In this document: piece by piece, positions 15,195-23,841 of the stretch
Layout: each line of letters starts with the position of its first letter
Position numbering within the stretch: the first letter of the stretch is position 1
Origin: JBDHWG01 sp046328505
Lineage (GTDB): Bacteria; Chloroflexota; Anaerolineae; Epilineales; JAHCIE01
Length of the DNA stretch: 64,000 nucleotides
Assembly: GCA_046328505.1 (NCBI GenBank)
Contig: JAXLWL010000002.1
Location: 620,001 to 684,000 of the forward strand
Reading direction: 5' to 3'
The notes under the pieces: generated by a model
The model's database searches: none
Told to the model about the DNA's origin: nothing
Seen by the model: only the letters and a program-made list of their open reading frames with translations
Position numbers and translations under genes: made by a program

Positions 15195-16745
15195 ATGAGC
15201 GCCGAGCGCAAGTATCTCGTCGGGGTTGACCTGGGAACGAGCGCGACCAAGGCCGCGCTGTATACGTCGGATGGGACGTTGGTCGCCGAGGCGCTTACCG
15301 AGGTGCCGATCTACTATCCGCGGCCCGGTGTCGTCGAGCAGGAGAACGACGACTTCTATCGAACGGCAGCCGAGACTGTGCGCGCCTGCATCGACGCGAG
15401 CGGCGTTGACCCGCGGCACGTCGTTGCTCTGGCGTTCGACAGCCAGATGGCGGGCGTCGGCGCGGTGGACGAAGACTTCCGGCCGGCAACGCGCTTTGAT
15501 TCCTGGCTCGACATGCGCTGCCAGCCCTACATCGACTTCCTGAACAACCATCACGCCGACCTGGTGACGCGGCTCACTGGCTGCCCGCCGACGTGCGACC
15601 ACGGCCCGAAGATTCTGTGGTGGAAGGAAGAATGCCCGGCCGACTACCGCCGCATCGCCAAGTTCCTGATGCCATCGGGCTACGTCGCGGGCAAGATGGT
15701 GGGCCTGCGCGCCGAAGACGCCTTCATCGATTATACGTTCATTCACTTCTCCGGCCTTAGCGACGCGCTCCAGGGTACGTGGTCCTCTGAGCTCTGCGGC
15801 CTGCTGGGTGTCGACATGGGCAAGCTGCCGACAATCGTGGAACCCTGGCGCGCAGTCGGCGAGGTCACCGAGACGGCGGCGCGAGAGTTTGGCCTTGCGC
15901 CGGGTACTCTCGTCGCCGCAGGCTGCGGCGACACAGCCGCCGGGGCGCTCGGCGCCGGCATTGTCCGATCTGGCATGCTGTTCGACACGGCCGGCACAGC
16001 CGCCGTACTCGCCGGCTGCACCGATACCTTCGTCACCGATGTCAATCACCGAGCGCTGTTGACCATGCGCTCGGTGATTCCGGGCCTCTGGAACCCGCTC
16101 GCCTACATCGCCGGGGGTGGGCAGGCCTTGCGGTGGTTCCGAGACCAATTCTTCAACGTGTTGCAGGGGCAGCCGCAGCCGGGGGTTGGCGACTCCTATG
16201 CCGAGATGCTCCGGCTTGCCGCTGCCGTGCCGCCCGGCGCCGACGGCCTGTACTTCTCGCCGCATCTCGGTGGCCGCATCTGTCCGGCCCAGCCGGATAT
16301 GCGCGGCGCGTGGATTGGGTTCTCGTGGGGGCATACGCAGGCGCATTTCCTCCGGGCTATCCTGGAAAGCGTCGCTTTCGAGTACGCGTATTATCTCAGC
16401 ATCCTGCGCGAGGCCATCCCCAACCTGACGCTCTCAGAGGCGCGCGCGATTGGCGGCGGCGCGCGCAGCGACCTCTGGAACGAGATCAAGGCGAACGTTC
16501 TTGGAGTACCATACCAGCGGCTGCGGCGGTCGGAGTTTGGCACGTGGGGCAGCGCCATGATCGCCGGCAAAGCCGCCGGCGTCTTTGACGACCTGGCCGA
16601 GGTTGCCGCGGAGCACGCGCAGCCGCTCGGGGACCCGCTTCGGCCGCGCCCTGAGACGTACGCGGTTTACCAGCCGCTTGTGGCCCGCTACATTGGTGCC
16701 GAGGCCCGGTTGAGTGAGACATTCAGCGCGATGGCCCGGGCCTGA
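15195..16745 (+). CDS. FGGY-family carbohydrate kinase (xylulokinase-like)
   Basis: A 516-residue ATP-dependent kinase of the FGGY family, which phosphorylates xylulose, ribulose, fuculose, glycerol or related polyols. The N-terminal domain begins VGVDLGTSATKAAL, the phosphate-1 motif, and has FDSQMAGVGAVDE. The C-terminal domain has GCGDTAAGALGAG, FDTAGTAAVLAG and the adenosine motif AIGGGARSDLWNEI. Length and motifs are complete. It commits the imported compound to metabolism and is expected to act on a ketose or ketose-like product of the isomerases. AGAGGA stands just before the ATG at 15195. The exact sugar cannot be assigned. Confidence 0.92.
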   Translation: MSAERKYLVGVDLGTSATKAALYTSDGTLVAEALTEVPIYYPRPGVVEQENDDFYRTAAETVRACIDASGVDPRHVVALAFDSQMAGVGAVDEDFRPATRFDSWLDMRCQPYIDFLNNHHADLVTRLTGCPPTCDHGPKILWWKEECPADYRRIAKFLMPSGYVAGKMVGLRAEDAFIDYTFIHFSGLSDALQGTWSSELCGLLGVDMGKLPTIVEPWRAVGEVTETAAREFGLAPGTLVAAGCGDTAAGALGAGIVRSGMLFDTAGTAAVLAGCTDTFVTDVNHRALLTMRSVIPGLWNPLAYIAGGGQALRWFRDQFFNVLQGQPQPGVGDSYAEMLRLAAAVPPGADGLYFSPHLGGRICPAQPDMRGAWIGFSWGHTQAHFLRAILESVAFEYAYYLSILREAIPNLTLSEARAIGGGARSDLWNEIKANVLGVPYQRLRRSEFGTWGSAMIAGKAAGVFDDLAEVAAEHAQPLGDPLRPRPETYAVYQPLVARYIGAEARLSETFSAMARA

Positions 16746-16786
16746 CCGAGAGGCCGGCGATTTGCAGCTATAGGAGAACCTATCTG

Positions 16787-17857
16787 ATGAGCATGCCAGT
16801 TCGAGTCTGCATGGTTGGCGCGGGGCGCGTCGGCAAGCTACATTCTGGAACATTGAAGAGGTATATACCCGCAGGTGTCGTCGCGGCCCTGGTGGACCCG
16901 GTCCAGCGTATTCGGGACGAGACCGGCGACGAATTCGGCATCGAGCGCCGATTCGCGTCACTGGAGGAAGCGCTCGACCAGGTCGAGTTCGACGCCGTCA
17001 TTATCACGACGCCGACATTCACCCACAGGGATCTCGCCGTTCTCGCAGCATCTCACGGTAAGCACGTCTTCCTCGAGAAGCCCATGGCAATGACCCTAGC
17101 TGAGTGCGACCAGATCATCGGCGCCTGCCGAGCTAATGCCGTGCACCTGCAAATCGGTTTCATGCGCCGCTTCGACCCCGACTTTGTTCTGGCGGCCGAG
17201 CGTATTCAGGCGGGCGAGATTGGCGAGCCGATGCTCATCAAGTCTCTGACGCACGGTCCTGGTCTCCCGCCGGCCTGGGCGAATGACCTGCACACGTCCA
17301 ATGGGATGCTGGCCGAGGTCAACAGCCACGACCTCGACTGCGTCCGCTGGCTGATGGGCTCGAACATCGAGCGCATTTATCTCGAGGTGGCTAACTTCAA
17401 AGGCGCTGAGCGCGGCGCGACCGCCGAGCACTTCTACGACAATATGCTCGCGAATCTCCGGTTCGAATCGGGCGGCATCGGCAGCATCTCAGGTGTCTGC
17501 CCCTGCGACTATGGCTACGACGCTCGCGTTGAGATTGTCGGCAAGAAGGGCATCATGCAGATTGGCGAGATGAAGGGCCGCGCCGTCGTCATCGCCGTTG
17601 ACCGGGAACAGGGCCTCGTGACGCCCATCTTCCGCCGCTGGCCGGAGCGGTTCGCGCTCGGATATCTCCACGAGATCGAGGATTTCGTCGCATGTATCCA
17701 GAGCGGTGCGTCGCCGCGCGTGACGGGTGAGGACGGCCGTTGGGCCGTCGCAGCCGTCCTCGCGGGTACGCGTTCCTTCTTAGAAGAGCGCCCGGTGCGC
17801 CTCGCAGAAGTCCTGTCGGGCGACTGGACACCGGCCCTTGCCCTGGCGAGCGGATGA
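16787..17857 (+). CDS. Gfo/Idh/MocA-family oxidoreductase, inositol 2-dehydrogenase-like
   Basis: A 356-residue NAD(P)-dependent dehydrogenase. The Rossmann motif is MVGAGRVGKLHSGTL, the catalytic lysine is in LEKPMAMTLAE, the substrate helix has NSHDLDCVRWLMG, and LQIGFMRRFDPDF is the stretch typical of myo-inositol 2-dehydrogenase (IolG) relatives. AGGAG is ten bases before ATG 16787. The following zinc dehydrogenase starts eight bases after its stop. An inositol- or scyllo-inositol-type substrate is possible, but no full iol set (IolB, IolC, IolD, IolE by name) is recognisable here, so the annotation is left at family level. Confidence 0.9.
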   Translation: MSMPVRVCMVGAGRVGKLHSGTLKRYIPAGVVAALVDPVQRIRDETGDEFGIERRFASLEEALDQVEFDAVIITTPTFTHRDLAVLAASHGKHVFLEKPMAMTLAECDQIIGACRANAVHLQIGFMRRFDPDFVLAAERIQAGEIGEPMLIKSLTHGPGLPPAWANDLHTSNGMLAEVNSHDLDCVRWLMGSNIERIYLEVANFKGAERGATAEHFYDNMLANLRFESGGIGSISGVCPCDYGYDARVEIVGKKGIMQIGEMKGRAVVIAVDREQGLVTPIFRRWPERFALGYLHEIEDFVACIQSGASPRVTGEDGRWAVAAVLAGTRSFLEERPVRLAEVLSGDWTPALALASG

Positions 17858-17865
17858 GGAGGCAC

Positions 17866-18924
17866 ATGACTAGTACGATGCTTGCCGCCGTCTATCACGG
17901 GCCCGACGACTTACGGGTCGAGCGGGTCCCTGTGCCTGAGGTCGGTCCCGACGAGGTGCTGCTGAAGGTACTGACGGCCAACATTTGTGGCACGGACCTG
18001 CGCATCCTGCACGGCGGCCACCGACAGTATCCGGCGGGAACCGTGCGGATACCGGGCCACGAAGTCGTGGGCGAAATCGCCGAGATCGGGAAGGATGTGC
18101 CCGGGCACGCGGTGGGCGAACGGGTCTTTGTAGCGCCCAACATGGGCATGAGTGCAGGACGCGAGACGATCTCCGGCAACAACAACCTCGACCCGAACTT
18201 TCGGGCGATTGGTATCAACCTCGATGGGGCATTTGCCCAGTACATGCGCGTGCCGGGCGAAGCGATTCGCCAGGGCAACCTGATGGCGGTGCGCGAGAAC
18301 GTGGACCCTGCTGTCGCCGCCCTGGTTGAGCCGCTGGCGTGCGTTCTCCGCGGGCAGAACGCGGTCAACGTGCAGAGCGGCGATGTCGTCGTGGTGATGG
18401 GCGCCGGGCCGATCGGGATTCTGCACATGAAGCTCGCGAGGCTACGCGGGGCGGTGCGCGTCATCGTTAGCGAGCCGGGTGAGTATCGACGCGAGCAGGC
18501 GCGGCAGCTCGGCGCGGACCGCGTCGTAGACCCCGTGAACGAGGACCTGCGGGCGATCGTTCTGGCCGAGAGTGGCGGACGCGGCGCCGACGTCGTCATC
18601 GTTGCCGCGCCTTCCAAGGTGGCGCAGCAGCAGTCCCTGGACATCGCGGGCCTGGGCGGGCGCATCAACCTCTTCGGCGGGCTGTCGAAGCAGGACTCGA
18701 TTATCCAGTTCGACAGCAACAAAGTCCACTACAACGAGCTTGTCGTGACGGGAACGACGGCGTGCAGCACGTATGACTGCTGGCGCGCGGCCGAGATCGT
18801 GAATTCCGGCCGGCTTGACCTTCAGCCGCTAATTACGAGTCGCTTCCCGCTGAGCGAGGCGGCCGCCGCGTTCGCCGCCGCCGCCGACGGCAAGAATCTG
18901 CGCGTCTCTCTGGAGCCGTGGTGA
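17866..18924 (+). CDS. zinc-dependent alcohol/polyol dehydrogenase (MDR family)
   Basis: A 352-residue medium-chain dehydrogenase of the sorbitol/threonine dehydrogenase group. The catalytic zinc site has Cys in NICGTDLRIL and His-Glu in IPGHEVVGE; the nucleotide-binding motif is VMGAGPIGILHMKLA. The lobe that normally holds four structural-zinc cysteines instead reads NMGMSAGRETISGNNN and has no cysteine, so the structural zinc is probably absent. GAGGAGG directly precedes the ATG at 17866. The last base of its stop TGA is the first base of the next gene's ATG, indicating translational coupling with the phosphotriesterase-like hydrolase, a pairing that suits oxidation of a sugar to a lactone followed by hydrolysis. 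Confidence 0.9.
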   Translation: MTSTMLAAVYHGPDDLRVERVPVPEVGPDEVLLKVLTANICGTDLRILHGGHRQYPAGTVRIPGHEVVGEIAEIGKDVPGHAVGERVFVAPNMGMSAGRETISGNNNLDPNFRAIGINLDGAFAQYMRVPGEAIRQGNLMAVRENVDPAVAALVEPLACVLRGQNAVNVQSGDVVVVMGAGPIGILHMKLARLRGAVRVIVSEPGEYRREQARQLGADRVVDPVNEDLRAIVLAESGGRGADVVIVAAPSKVAQQQSLDIAGLGGRINLFGGLSKQDSIIQFDSNKVHYNELVVTGTTACSTYDCWRAAEIVNSGRLDLQPLITSRFPLSEAAAAFAAAADGKNLRVSLEPW

Positions 18925-19865
18925 TGACAGTTCAGGTCATGACAGTCAACGGCCCGCTTCCACCCGACGCGCTTGGAACAACCGACGCCCACACCCACGT
19001 CTGGATTGCGCCGGTCGCCGGCAGCGCGCCGGATGCGCCTGTGCTCCACGACGAGGCGGCCATCGTCCGCGAGCTTGAGGACTACCAGCGTGTTGGGGGA
19101 GGAGCCGTGGCAGACTGCCAGCCGGGTGGATGCGGCCGTGACGGCCGCGCGCTCGCGCATCTATCGGCTGCCACGGGCGTTCACATTATCGCCGCGACAG
19201 GCTACCACCGCGCGAAATACTATTTGCCTGATGCGCCTCAGCTTCGTTTGACGGCCGAACAGGCCTGCGACTACTTCGTTGACGAGATCCTCGGCGGCCT
19301 GACAGAAACCCGCGAGGACGACGTGCTGGTCTATCCAGGCTTCATCAAGATTGCCGCGGAAGCGACGGTCGAAAGCTCCCCGACTGCACTCATGGAAGGG
19401 GCTGCCGCCACCTGCCTGGCGACCGGCTACGCCATCGAGATGCATACGGAGAAGGGCGCTTCAATCGAGGAATTTCTTGAGTTCTTCATTCGGCAGGGCG
19501 TGTCTCCGCACCGCCTCGTCTTCTGCCATGTAGATAAGCGGCCGGACGTCGGCCTCCACCGCGAGCTTACTGCTAGCGGCGTTGTTCTCGAATACGATAC
19601 GTTCTTTCGCCCCAAGTATCAGCCGCAGAACAACGTCTGGCCGCTCATTGAGGCGATGCTGGCAGCGGGCCACGCCGACCGGCTCGCCCTCGCTACCGAC
19701 ATGGCCGACTCGGCGATGTGGTGTTCGTACGGCGGGCAACCGGGCATGGCGGCTTTCGTGACGCAGATCCAAGCCCGACTCGTGCGCATGGGCATGGATG
19801 AAGGCACTGTTCACGGCCTGACAGGCGGCGTTATCGCCGATCGTCTAGCCGTCTCGTTCGAGTAG
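18924..19865 (+). CDS. phosphotriesterase-like metal-dependent hydrolase (possible sugar lactonase)
   Basis: A 313-residue amidohydrolase-superfamily protein of the Php/phosphotriesterase family. Binuclear metal ligands are in order: HxH in TDAHTHVW near the N-terminus, the lysine usually carboxylated in GFIKIAAEA, His in IEMHTEKGA, His in VFCHVDKR, and Asp in ALATDMADS. Members hydrolyse lactones, phosphotriesters or phosphorylated sugar lactones. Its one-base overlap with the upstream dehydrogenase favours lactonase activity on that enzyme's product, which is inference. A GTG at 18918 is also in frame, but ATG at 18924 with GGAG eight bases upstream is preferred. Confidence 0.87.
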   Translation: MTVQVMTVNGPLPPDALGTTDAHTHVWIAPVAGSAPDAPVLHDEAAIVRELEDYQRVGGGAVADCQPGGCGRDGRALAHLSAATGVHIIAATGYHRAKYYLPDAPQLRLTAEQACDYFVDEILGGLTETREDDVLVYPGFIKIAAEATVESSPTALMEGAAATCLATGYAIEMHTEKGASIEEFLEFFIRQGVSPHRLVFCHVDKRPDVGLHRELTASGVVLEYDTFFRPKYQPQNNVWPLIEAMLAAGHADRLALATDMADSAMWCSYGGQPGMAAFVTQIQARLVRMGMDEGTVHGLTGGVIADRLAVSFE

Positions 19866-19879
19866 GGAGGGGACCGTTG

Positions 19880-20467
19880 ATGGACGCGCCGTATACGTTT
19901 GGTCTCGCTACGCCCGGCTTTGTGCCGTCCAAATACGACAATCACATTCAGCGGCGGTTGAGCGCTATGAAGGGGCAGTACCTGGATAACGACGCGTACG
20001 CCCGCCTTTTGGCCGAGAACGATGTCCTGCTGTATGAGGTGTACGAGCTTCAGCGGCCCACCGTCGCCGGCGAGCTACTGCACGGCATTTCCATTGTGCA
20101 CTCAGGAACCGTCGGCGACGAGTATTTCATGACGAAAGGGCATTATCATACCGTCCTGGACACGGCAGAAATCTACTATTGCCTGAGCGGGCACGGATTC
20201 ATGGTGATGGAAACGCCCGAGGGTGACTGGGCGGTCGAGGAGCTTGCGCCGGGTAAGGTGCTCTACGTCCCGCCGCGCTGGGCGCACCGCTCGGTCAACG
20301 CGGGCGACAGCGAAGACCTGATCACGTTCTTTGCCTACCCCGGCAATGCCGGCCACGACTACGGCTCTATTGAGGCCCAGGGTTTCCGCAAGCTCGTGAT
20401 GAAATGCGACGGGCAGCCAACGGTCGTGGACAATCCGCGCTGGCAGCCGCCGGATGCCCGACGATGA
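19880..20467 (+). CDS. cupin-type (archaeal-type) phosphoglucose isomerase-like protein
   Basis: A 195-residue cupin of the cPGI family, which interconverts aldose and ketose 6-phosphates using a bound metal. The metal-site motif is TKGHYH with a Glu in DTAEIYYCLSGHG, and the second cupin half has VPPRWAHRSVN. The length matches archaeal and bacterial cPGIs. ATG at 19880 is chosen over TTG 19877, since AGGGAGG at 19864-19870 is spaced nine bases from the ATG. The 3' end overlaps the next gene by four bases (ATGA), indicating coupled translation. In this cluster it may act on the phosphorylated product of the FGGY kinase rather than on glucose 6-phosphate. Confidence 0.87.
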   Translation: MDAPYTFGLATPGFVPSKYDNHIQRRLSAMKGQYLDNDAYARLLAENDVLLYEVYELQRPTVAGELLHGISIVHSGTVGDEYFMTKGHYHTVLDTAEIYYCLSGHGFMVMETPEGDWAVEELAPGKVLYVPPRWAHRSVNAGDSEDLITFFAYPGNAGHDYGSIEAQGFRKLVMKCDGQPTVVDNPRWQPPDARR

Positions 20468-21432
20468 CGCGGCTGAGCGATTGCCACGTCCTCGTCACGG
20501 CCACGTCGTTTGGCCGCGCCGACCAATGCCTGCGCTCGGAGCTCGAGCAGGCGGTTGGACATGTGACCTACAATCCGACGGGCAAGCCGCTCACGTCGGC
20601 GCAACTTGCCGACCTCCTGTCGGATGTGGACGGATGCATCGCCGGGCTGGACGCTTTCGACGCCGCAGCATTGCAGCACGCGGAGCGCCTGAAGGTGATT
20701 GCGCGCTACGGTGTCGGCACCGACAACGTGGACCTGGAAGCGGCACGCGCCCGGGGCATCATTGTCACGAACACGCCCACCGCGAATGCCGTCTCTGTCG
20801 CCGAGTTGACGGTCGCGCTGATGCTGAACCTGGCGCGACCGATCCTGGCAGCCGCGGAGGCGACCCGTCGGGGCGAGTGGCCGCGGACGACCGGGATGTT
20901 GCTGGAAGGAAAGTGCGTCGGCCTCGTGGGGCTTGGCGCGATCGGCAAGCAGGTGGCGCGCCGCCTGGCCGGCTTCGACTGTCGGCTCCTGGCATTCGAC
21001 GTAGCGGCGGACGAGGCCTTCGCCGCGGCGCACAATATCGAGTTAGCGCCGCTGGATAGGCTGCTTGGCGCCGCGGATTTCGTCTCGCTCCACGTGCCGT
21101 TGTTGCCCGCCACGCGGGGCATGGTCGATCAGGCGTTCCTGGCATCGATGAAAGCAGGGGCGTACCTCATCAACACGTCGCGGGGCGAGCTTATCGACGA
21201 GGACGCCCTGTATGACGCGCTATGCAGCGGCCACCTGCGCGGGGCGGCGTTGGACGTTTTCAACACCGAGCCGCCGGGCGCCGACCACCCATTCCTGAGC
21301 CTGCCTCAGGTCATCGCAACACCACACATGGGCGCCCACTCTGATGGCGCGATGTATGCGATGGGCCGCGGCGCTCTCGACGACTGCCTCGCGGTTCTGC
21401 GCGGCGAAAGCCCGAGATACAGGGTGGTCTGA
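20464..21432 (+). CDS. D-2-hydroxyacid dehydrogenase (phosphoglycerate dehydrogenase-like, no ACT domain)
   Basis: A 322-residue NAD-dependent dehydrogenase. It has VIARYGVGTDNVDL, the Rossmann motif GLGAIGKQVARRL, the catalytic Arg in NTSRGELIDEDAL, the Glu in FNTEPPG and the His in TPHMGAHS. It is related to the catalytic domains of SerA, but stops there without the C-terminal ASB/ACT regulatory part, so it is more likely a catabolic sugar-acid or glycerate-type dehydrogenase. ATG 20464 overlaps the stop of the cupin isomerase (ATGA). Confidence 0.88.
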   Translation: MTRLSDCHVLVTATSFGRADQCLRSELEQAVGHVTYNPTGKPLTSAQLADLLSDVDGCIAGLDAFDAAALQHAERLKVIARYGVGTDNVDLEAARARGIIVTNTPTANAVSVAELTVALMLNLARPILAAAEATRRGEWPRTTGMLLEGKCVGLVGLGAIGKQVARRLAGFDCRLLAFDVAADEAFAAAHNIELAPLDRLLGAADFVSLHVPLLPATRGMVDQAFLASMKAGAYLINTSRGELIDEDALYDALCSGHLRGAALDVFNTEPPGADHPFLSLPQVIATPHMGAHSDGAMYAMGRGALDDCLAVLRGESPRYRVV

Positions 21433-21480
21433 GGCGCGTCGGCCTGGGTTAACCTCGGTGTCACCCCAAGAGAGGATATT

Positions 21481-22470
21481 ATGGAGAAACCGGAGATTGG
21501 CCTGCAGACTGATAGCGAACAAAACGCCCACGATGTCAAGACCAAGAGCGTTCCCACGTTCTACTTCATCGGCGTAACGACGGGGAAGTCTTCCATCAAC
21601 AAAGTCTTCCCGCTGTGGATGAAAGAGCTGGGCCACCCTGAAATCGTGCTCGAAGGCATGGATCTCAAGATTCACGACACGGCCGGGGCCTATCGCGCGG
21701 CGGTCGCCCAGATGAAGTATGACCCCCTCTCCATCGGCGCGCTGGTCACGACCCACAAGATTGACCTGTATGAGGCCGCCAAGGATATGTTCGACTACCT
21801 CGACCCGTACGCCGAAATCACCGGCGAGCTGTCGAGCATATCCAAGCTGGAGGGCCGGCTCGAAGGGCACGCCAAAGACCCCATCACGGCCGGCCTTAGC
21901 ATGGACCATATCACGAAGGACGGCTACTTCAGCCGAACCCGCGGCGATGTGCTTATCTTCGGCGCTGGCGGCTCGTCGGTGTCAACCGTCCTGCACCTCA
22001 TCTCGAAGAAGGACAAAGCGGATCGGCCGCGGCGAATCATCGTTGTCAACCGTTCACCGATGCGACTGCACCGCATGCAAGCCATGGTTGACACGCTGCC
22101 GACCGACATCGAGATGACTTACATCGAGAATGCCGATCCGCGCCGGAACGATGAAATCATGGCCGAGCTACCAGAAGGCAGTGTCGTCATCAATGCGACC
22201 GGCATGGGAAAGGATACCCCAGGCTCACCCATCACCGACGATGGCCTGTTCCCTCGGCACGGCATCGCCTGGGAGTTTAACTATCGCGGTGAGCTTGACT
22301 TCCTGCATCAAGCCGAGCGCCAGGTTGAGAGCCGCGATCTGTTCGTCGAGGATGGATGGCTGTACTTCGTTCACGGCTGGTCGCAGGTCGTCGGGCAGGT
22401 GCTGCACATCGACATCACCGAAGATGTTTTCGCGCGGCTCGAGCAGGCGGCCGCAACCGTCCGCGGTTAG
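21481..22470 (+). CDS. shikimate-dehydrogenase-like NAD(P)-binding protein of unknown substrate
   Basis: A 329-residue protein with the fold order of shikimate dehydrogenase. The N-terminal substrate domain has FYFIGVTTGKSSINKVFP and ALVTTHKIDLYEAA, where the lysine corresponds to the catalytic lysine of the VTxPHK motif. A dinucleotide-binding domain has LIFGAGGSSVSTVLHL, and the C-terminal helix has GWSQVVGQ. The canonical NPxPH and GxNTDxxG motifs are altered, and the protein is longer than AroE (about 270 residues). No other aromatic-pathway gene is nearby. In this sugar cluster it more likely oxidises or reduces a cyclic or linear polyhydroxy acid. AGAGGA precedes the ATG at 21481. Confidence 0.78.
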   Translation: MEKPEIGLQTDSEQNAHDVKTKSVPTFYFIGVTTGKSSINKVFPLWMKELGHPEIVLEGMDLKIHDTAGAYRAAVAQMKYDPLSIGALVTTHKIDLYEAAKDMFDYLDPYAEITGELSSISKLEGRLEGHAKDPITAGLSMDHITKDGYFSRTRGDVLIFGAGGSSVSTVLHLISKKDKADRPRRIIVVNRSPMRLHRMQAMVDTLPTDIEMTYIENADPRRNDEIMAELPEGSVVINATGMGKDTPGSPITDDGLFPRHGIAWEFNYRGELDFLHQAERQVESRDLFVEDGWLYFVHGWSQVVGQVLHIDITEDVFARLEQAAATVRG

Positions 22471-22500
22471 CCGACGGACGCTGGAAAAGGAGAGTCCGTG

Positions 22501-23826
22501 ATGATGAGAGCGCGACTCGTGCCCGTCTACTTTGATCCGGGCCGTGATGAGCAGTTCGACCTCCAGCTCAATGCCCTGAGGGCGTCGCTCCAGGACGAGG
22601 CAGATCTGCTGCCGCCCGTCGCCCTGGGCCAGCCGCTGCCGGCCGAGGCGGAGGCGGTGGTGTTCCCGCAGATTCTCGGCGAGGCCTACCGACAGCTTGC
22701 GCACTTCAAGGCCATTGACCGCCCGATACTTATTGTGACCTCGGAGTTCGGCACAATGGCGATGTGGGACTGGGAGATTGCCAGCTATCTCCGATCGGAA
22801 GGCGTGAATGCCGTCACGCCCTTCAGCCTCGATCAGACGCGCACGCTGTGCCGAGCCTTGGGCGTGAAGCGCGAGCTAGCCCAGACCAAGTTCCTCGCTT
22901 TCCAGGATAACCCGGGCGCGGGATTCCAGCCGGAGATCTTCAAGCGCTTCTATTGGTGGGAAGACGAGTGCACGCAGCGCATCTTCCAGAAGTTCGGCGT
23001 CACGATCGAGAAGCGCAGCTTCAGGGCGCTCGGCGCGGCCGCCAAAGAGATACCGGACAGTGAAGCAGACGCCGTCCTGTCGCGCTGGGACCTGAACACG
23101 CCCGGCGTCTCGCAGCACTCCCTGCGGAGCGCCGTCAAGATGTACATCGCCCTGACGCGTGAGATCGGCGACGATCAAAGCATCGGCGGCATCGGTATCA
23201 ACTGCCTGAACGAGTCTCACTTCTCCGACACGACGCCGTGCCTGGCGTGGAACATGTTCTACACCGAGCGTCGCCTGATCTGGGGCTGCGAAGCCGACAC
23301 ACTTTCCATGCTCACGAAGTACATCCTGAACCGCTCGCTGGACGTGCCCATCATGATGACGAACCTGTACCCGTTCCTGATGGGCATGGCTGCGCTGAAG
23401 CACGAGAGAATCGAGAGCTTCCCCGACGTCGCCCACAACCCGGATGACTACATCCTGGTGGCGCACTGTGGCTACCTCGGCGTGTTGCCGCAGGCCTTCG
23501 CGACAGAGTGGGCGCTGCGTCCCCGCGTCCTGCGTATCACCGACCCGAATGCGACGGCCATCGATGCTCTCCTGCCGACGGGAGATGTCACCCTTGCCAA
23601 GCTCGCGCCGACGATGAACACCATCACCGTCGCCGAAGGCGACCTCGAAGGCTACGCGCAGTTCCCGAACTCCGACTGCCTGAACGGAGGCGTGATACGC
23701 GTGTCCAGCGGCCGGCGCATGATGAACCGCGCCTCGTCCCACCACTATCTGCTGATGACGGGCCATGTCCGGGACGATATTGACCTGATCTCCAACGTGT
23801 TCGGCCTAACCGTCGAGTCCATCTGA
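22501..23826 (+). CDS. L-fucose/L-arabinose isomerase-like protein
   Basis: A 441-residue protein resembling FucI-family ketol isomerases. It has an N-terminal Rossmann-like half (LIVTSEFGTMAMWDWEIASYL), a middle segment GGIGINCLNESHFSDTTPCLAWN, and a C-terminal FucI-like beta domain with NCDSGDL-type character diverged to FPNSDCLNGGVIRVSSG. It is shorter than E. coli FucI (591 residues) and closer in size to the poorly characterised FucI-like proteins. It probably isomerises or binds a C5/C6 sugar before phosphorylation. Start choices GTG 22498, ATG 22501 and ATG 22504 are adjacent; AAGGAG about nine bases before ATG 22501 supports that start. Confidence 0.8.
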   Translation: MMRARLVPVYFDPGRDEQFDLQLNALRASLQDEADLLPPVALGQPLPAEAEAVVFPQILGEAYRQLAHFKAIDRPILIVTSEFGTMAMWDWEIASYLRSEGVNAVTPFSLDQTRTLCRALGVKRELAQTKFLAFQDNPGAGFQPEIFKRFYWWEDECTQRIFQKFGVTIEKRSFRALGAAAKEIPDSEADAVLSRWDLNTPGVSQHSLRSAVKMYIALTREIGDDQSIGGIGINCLNESHFSDTTPCLAWNMFYTERRLIWGCEADTLSMLTKYILNRSLDVPIMMTNLYPFLMGMAALKHERIESFPDVAHNPDDYILVAHCGYLGVLPQAFATEWALRPRVLRITDPNATAIDALLPTGDVTLAKLAPTMNTITVAEGDLEGYAQFPNSDCLNGGVIRVSSGRRMMNRASSHHYLLMTGHVRDDIDLISNVFGLTVESI

Positions 23827-23841
23827 TCTGAGGCCTTCGCC

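Noticed and set aside
14949..16346. A 465-codon minus-strand open frame opposite the FGGY kinase
   Set aside because: The kinase motifs on the plus strand are complete; the antisense product shows no family features.
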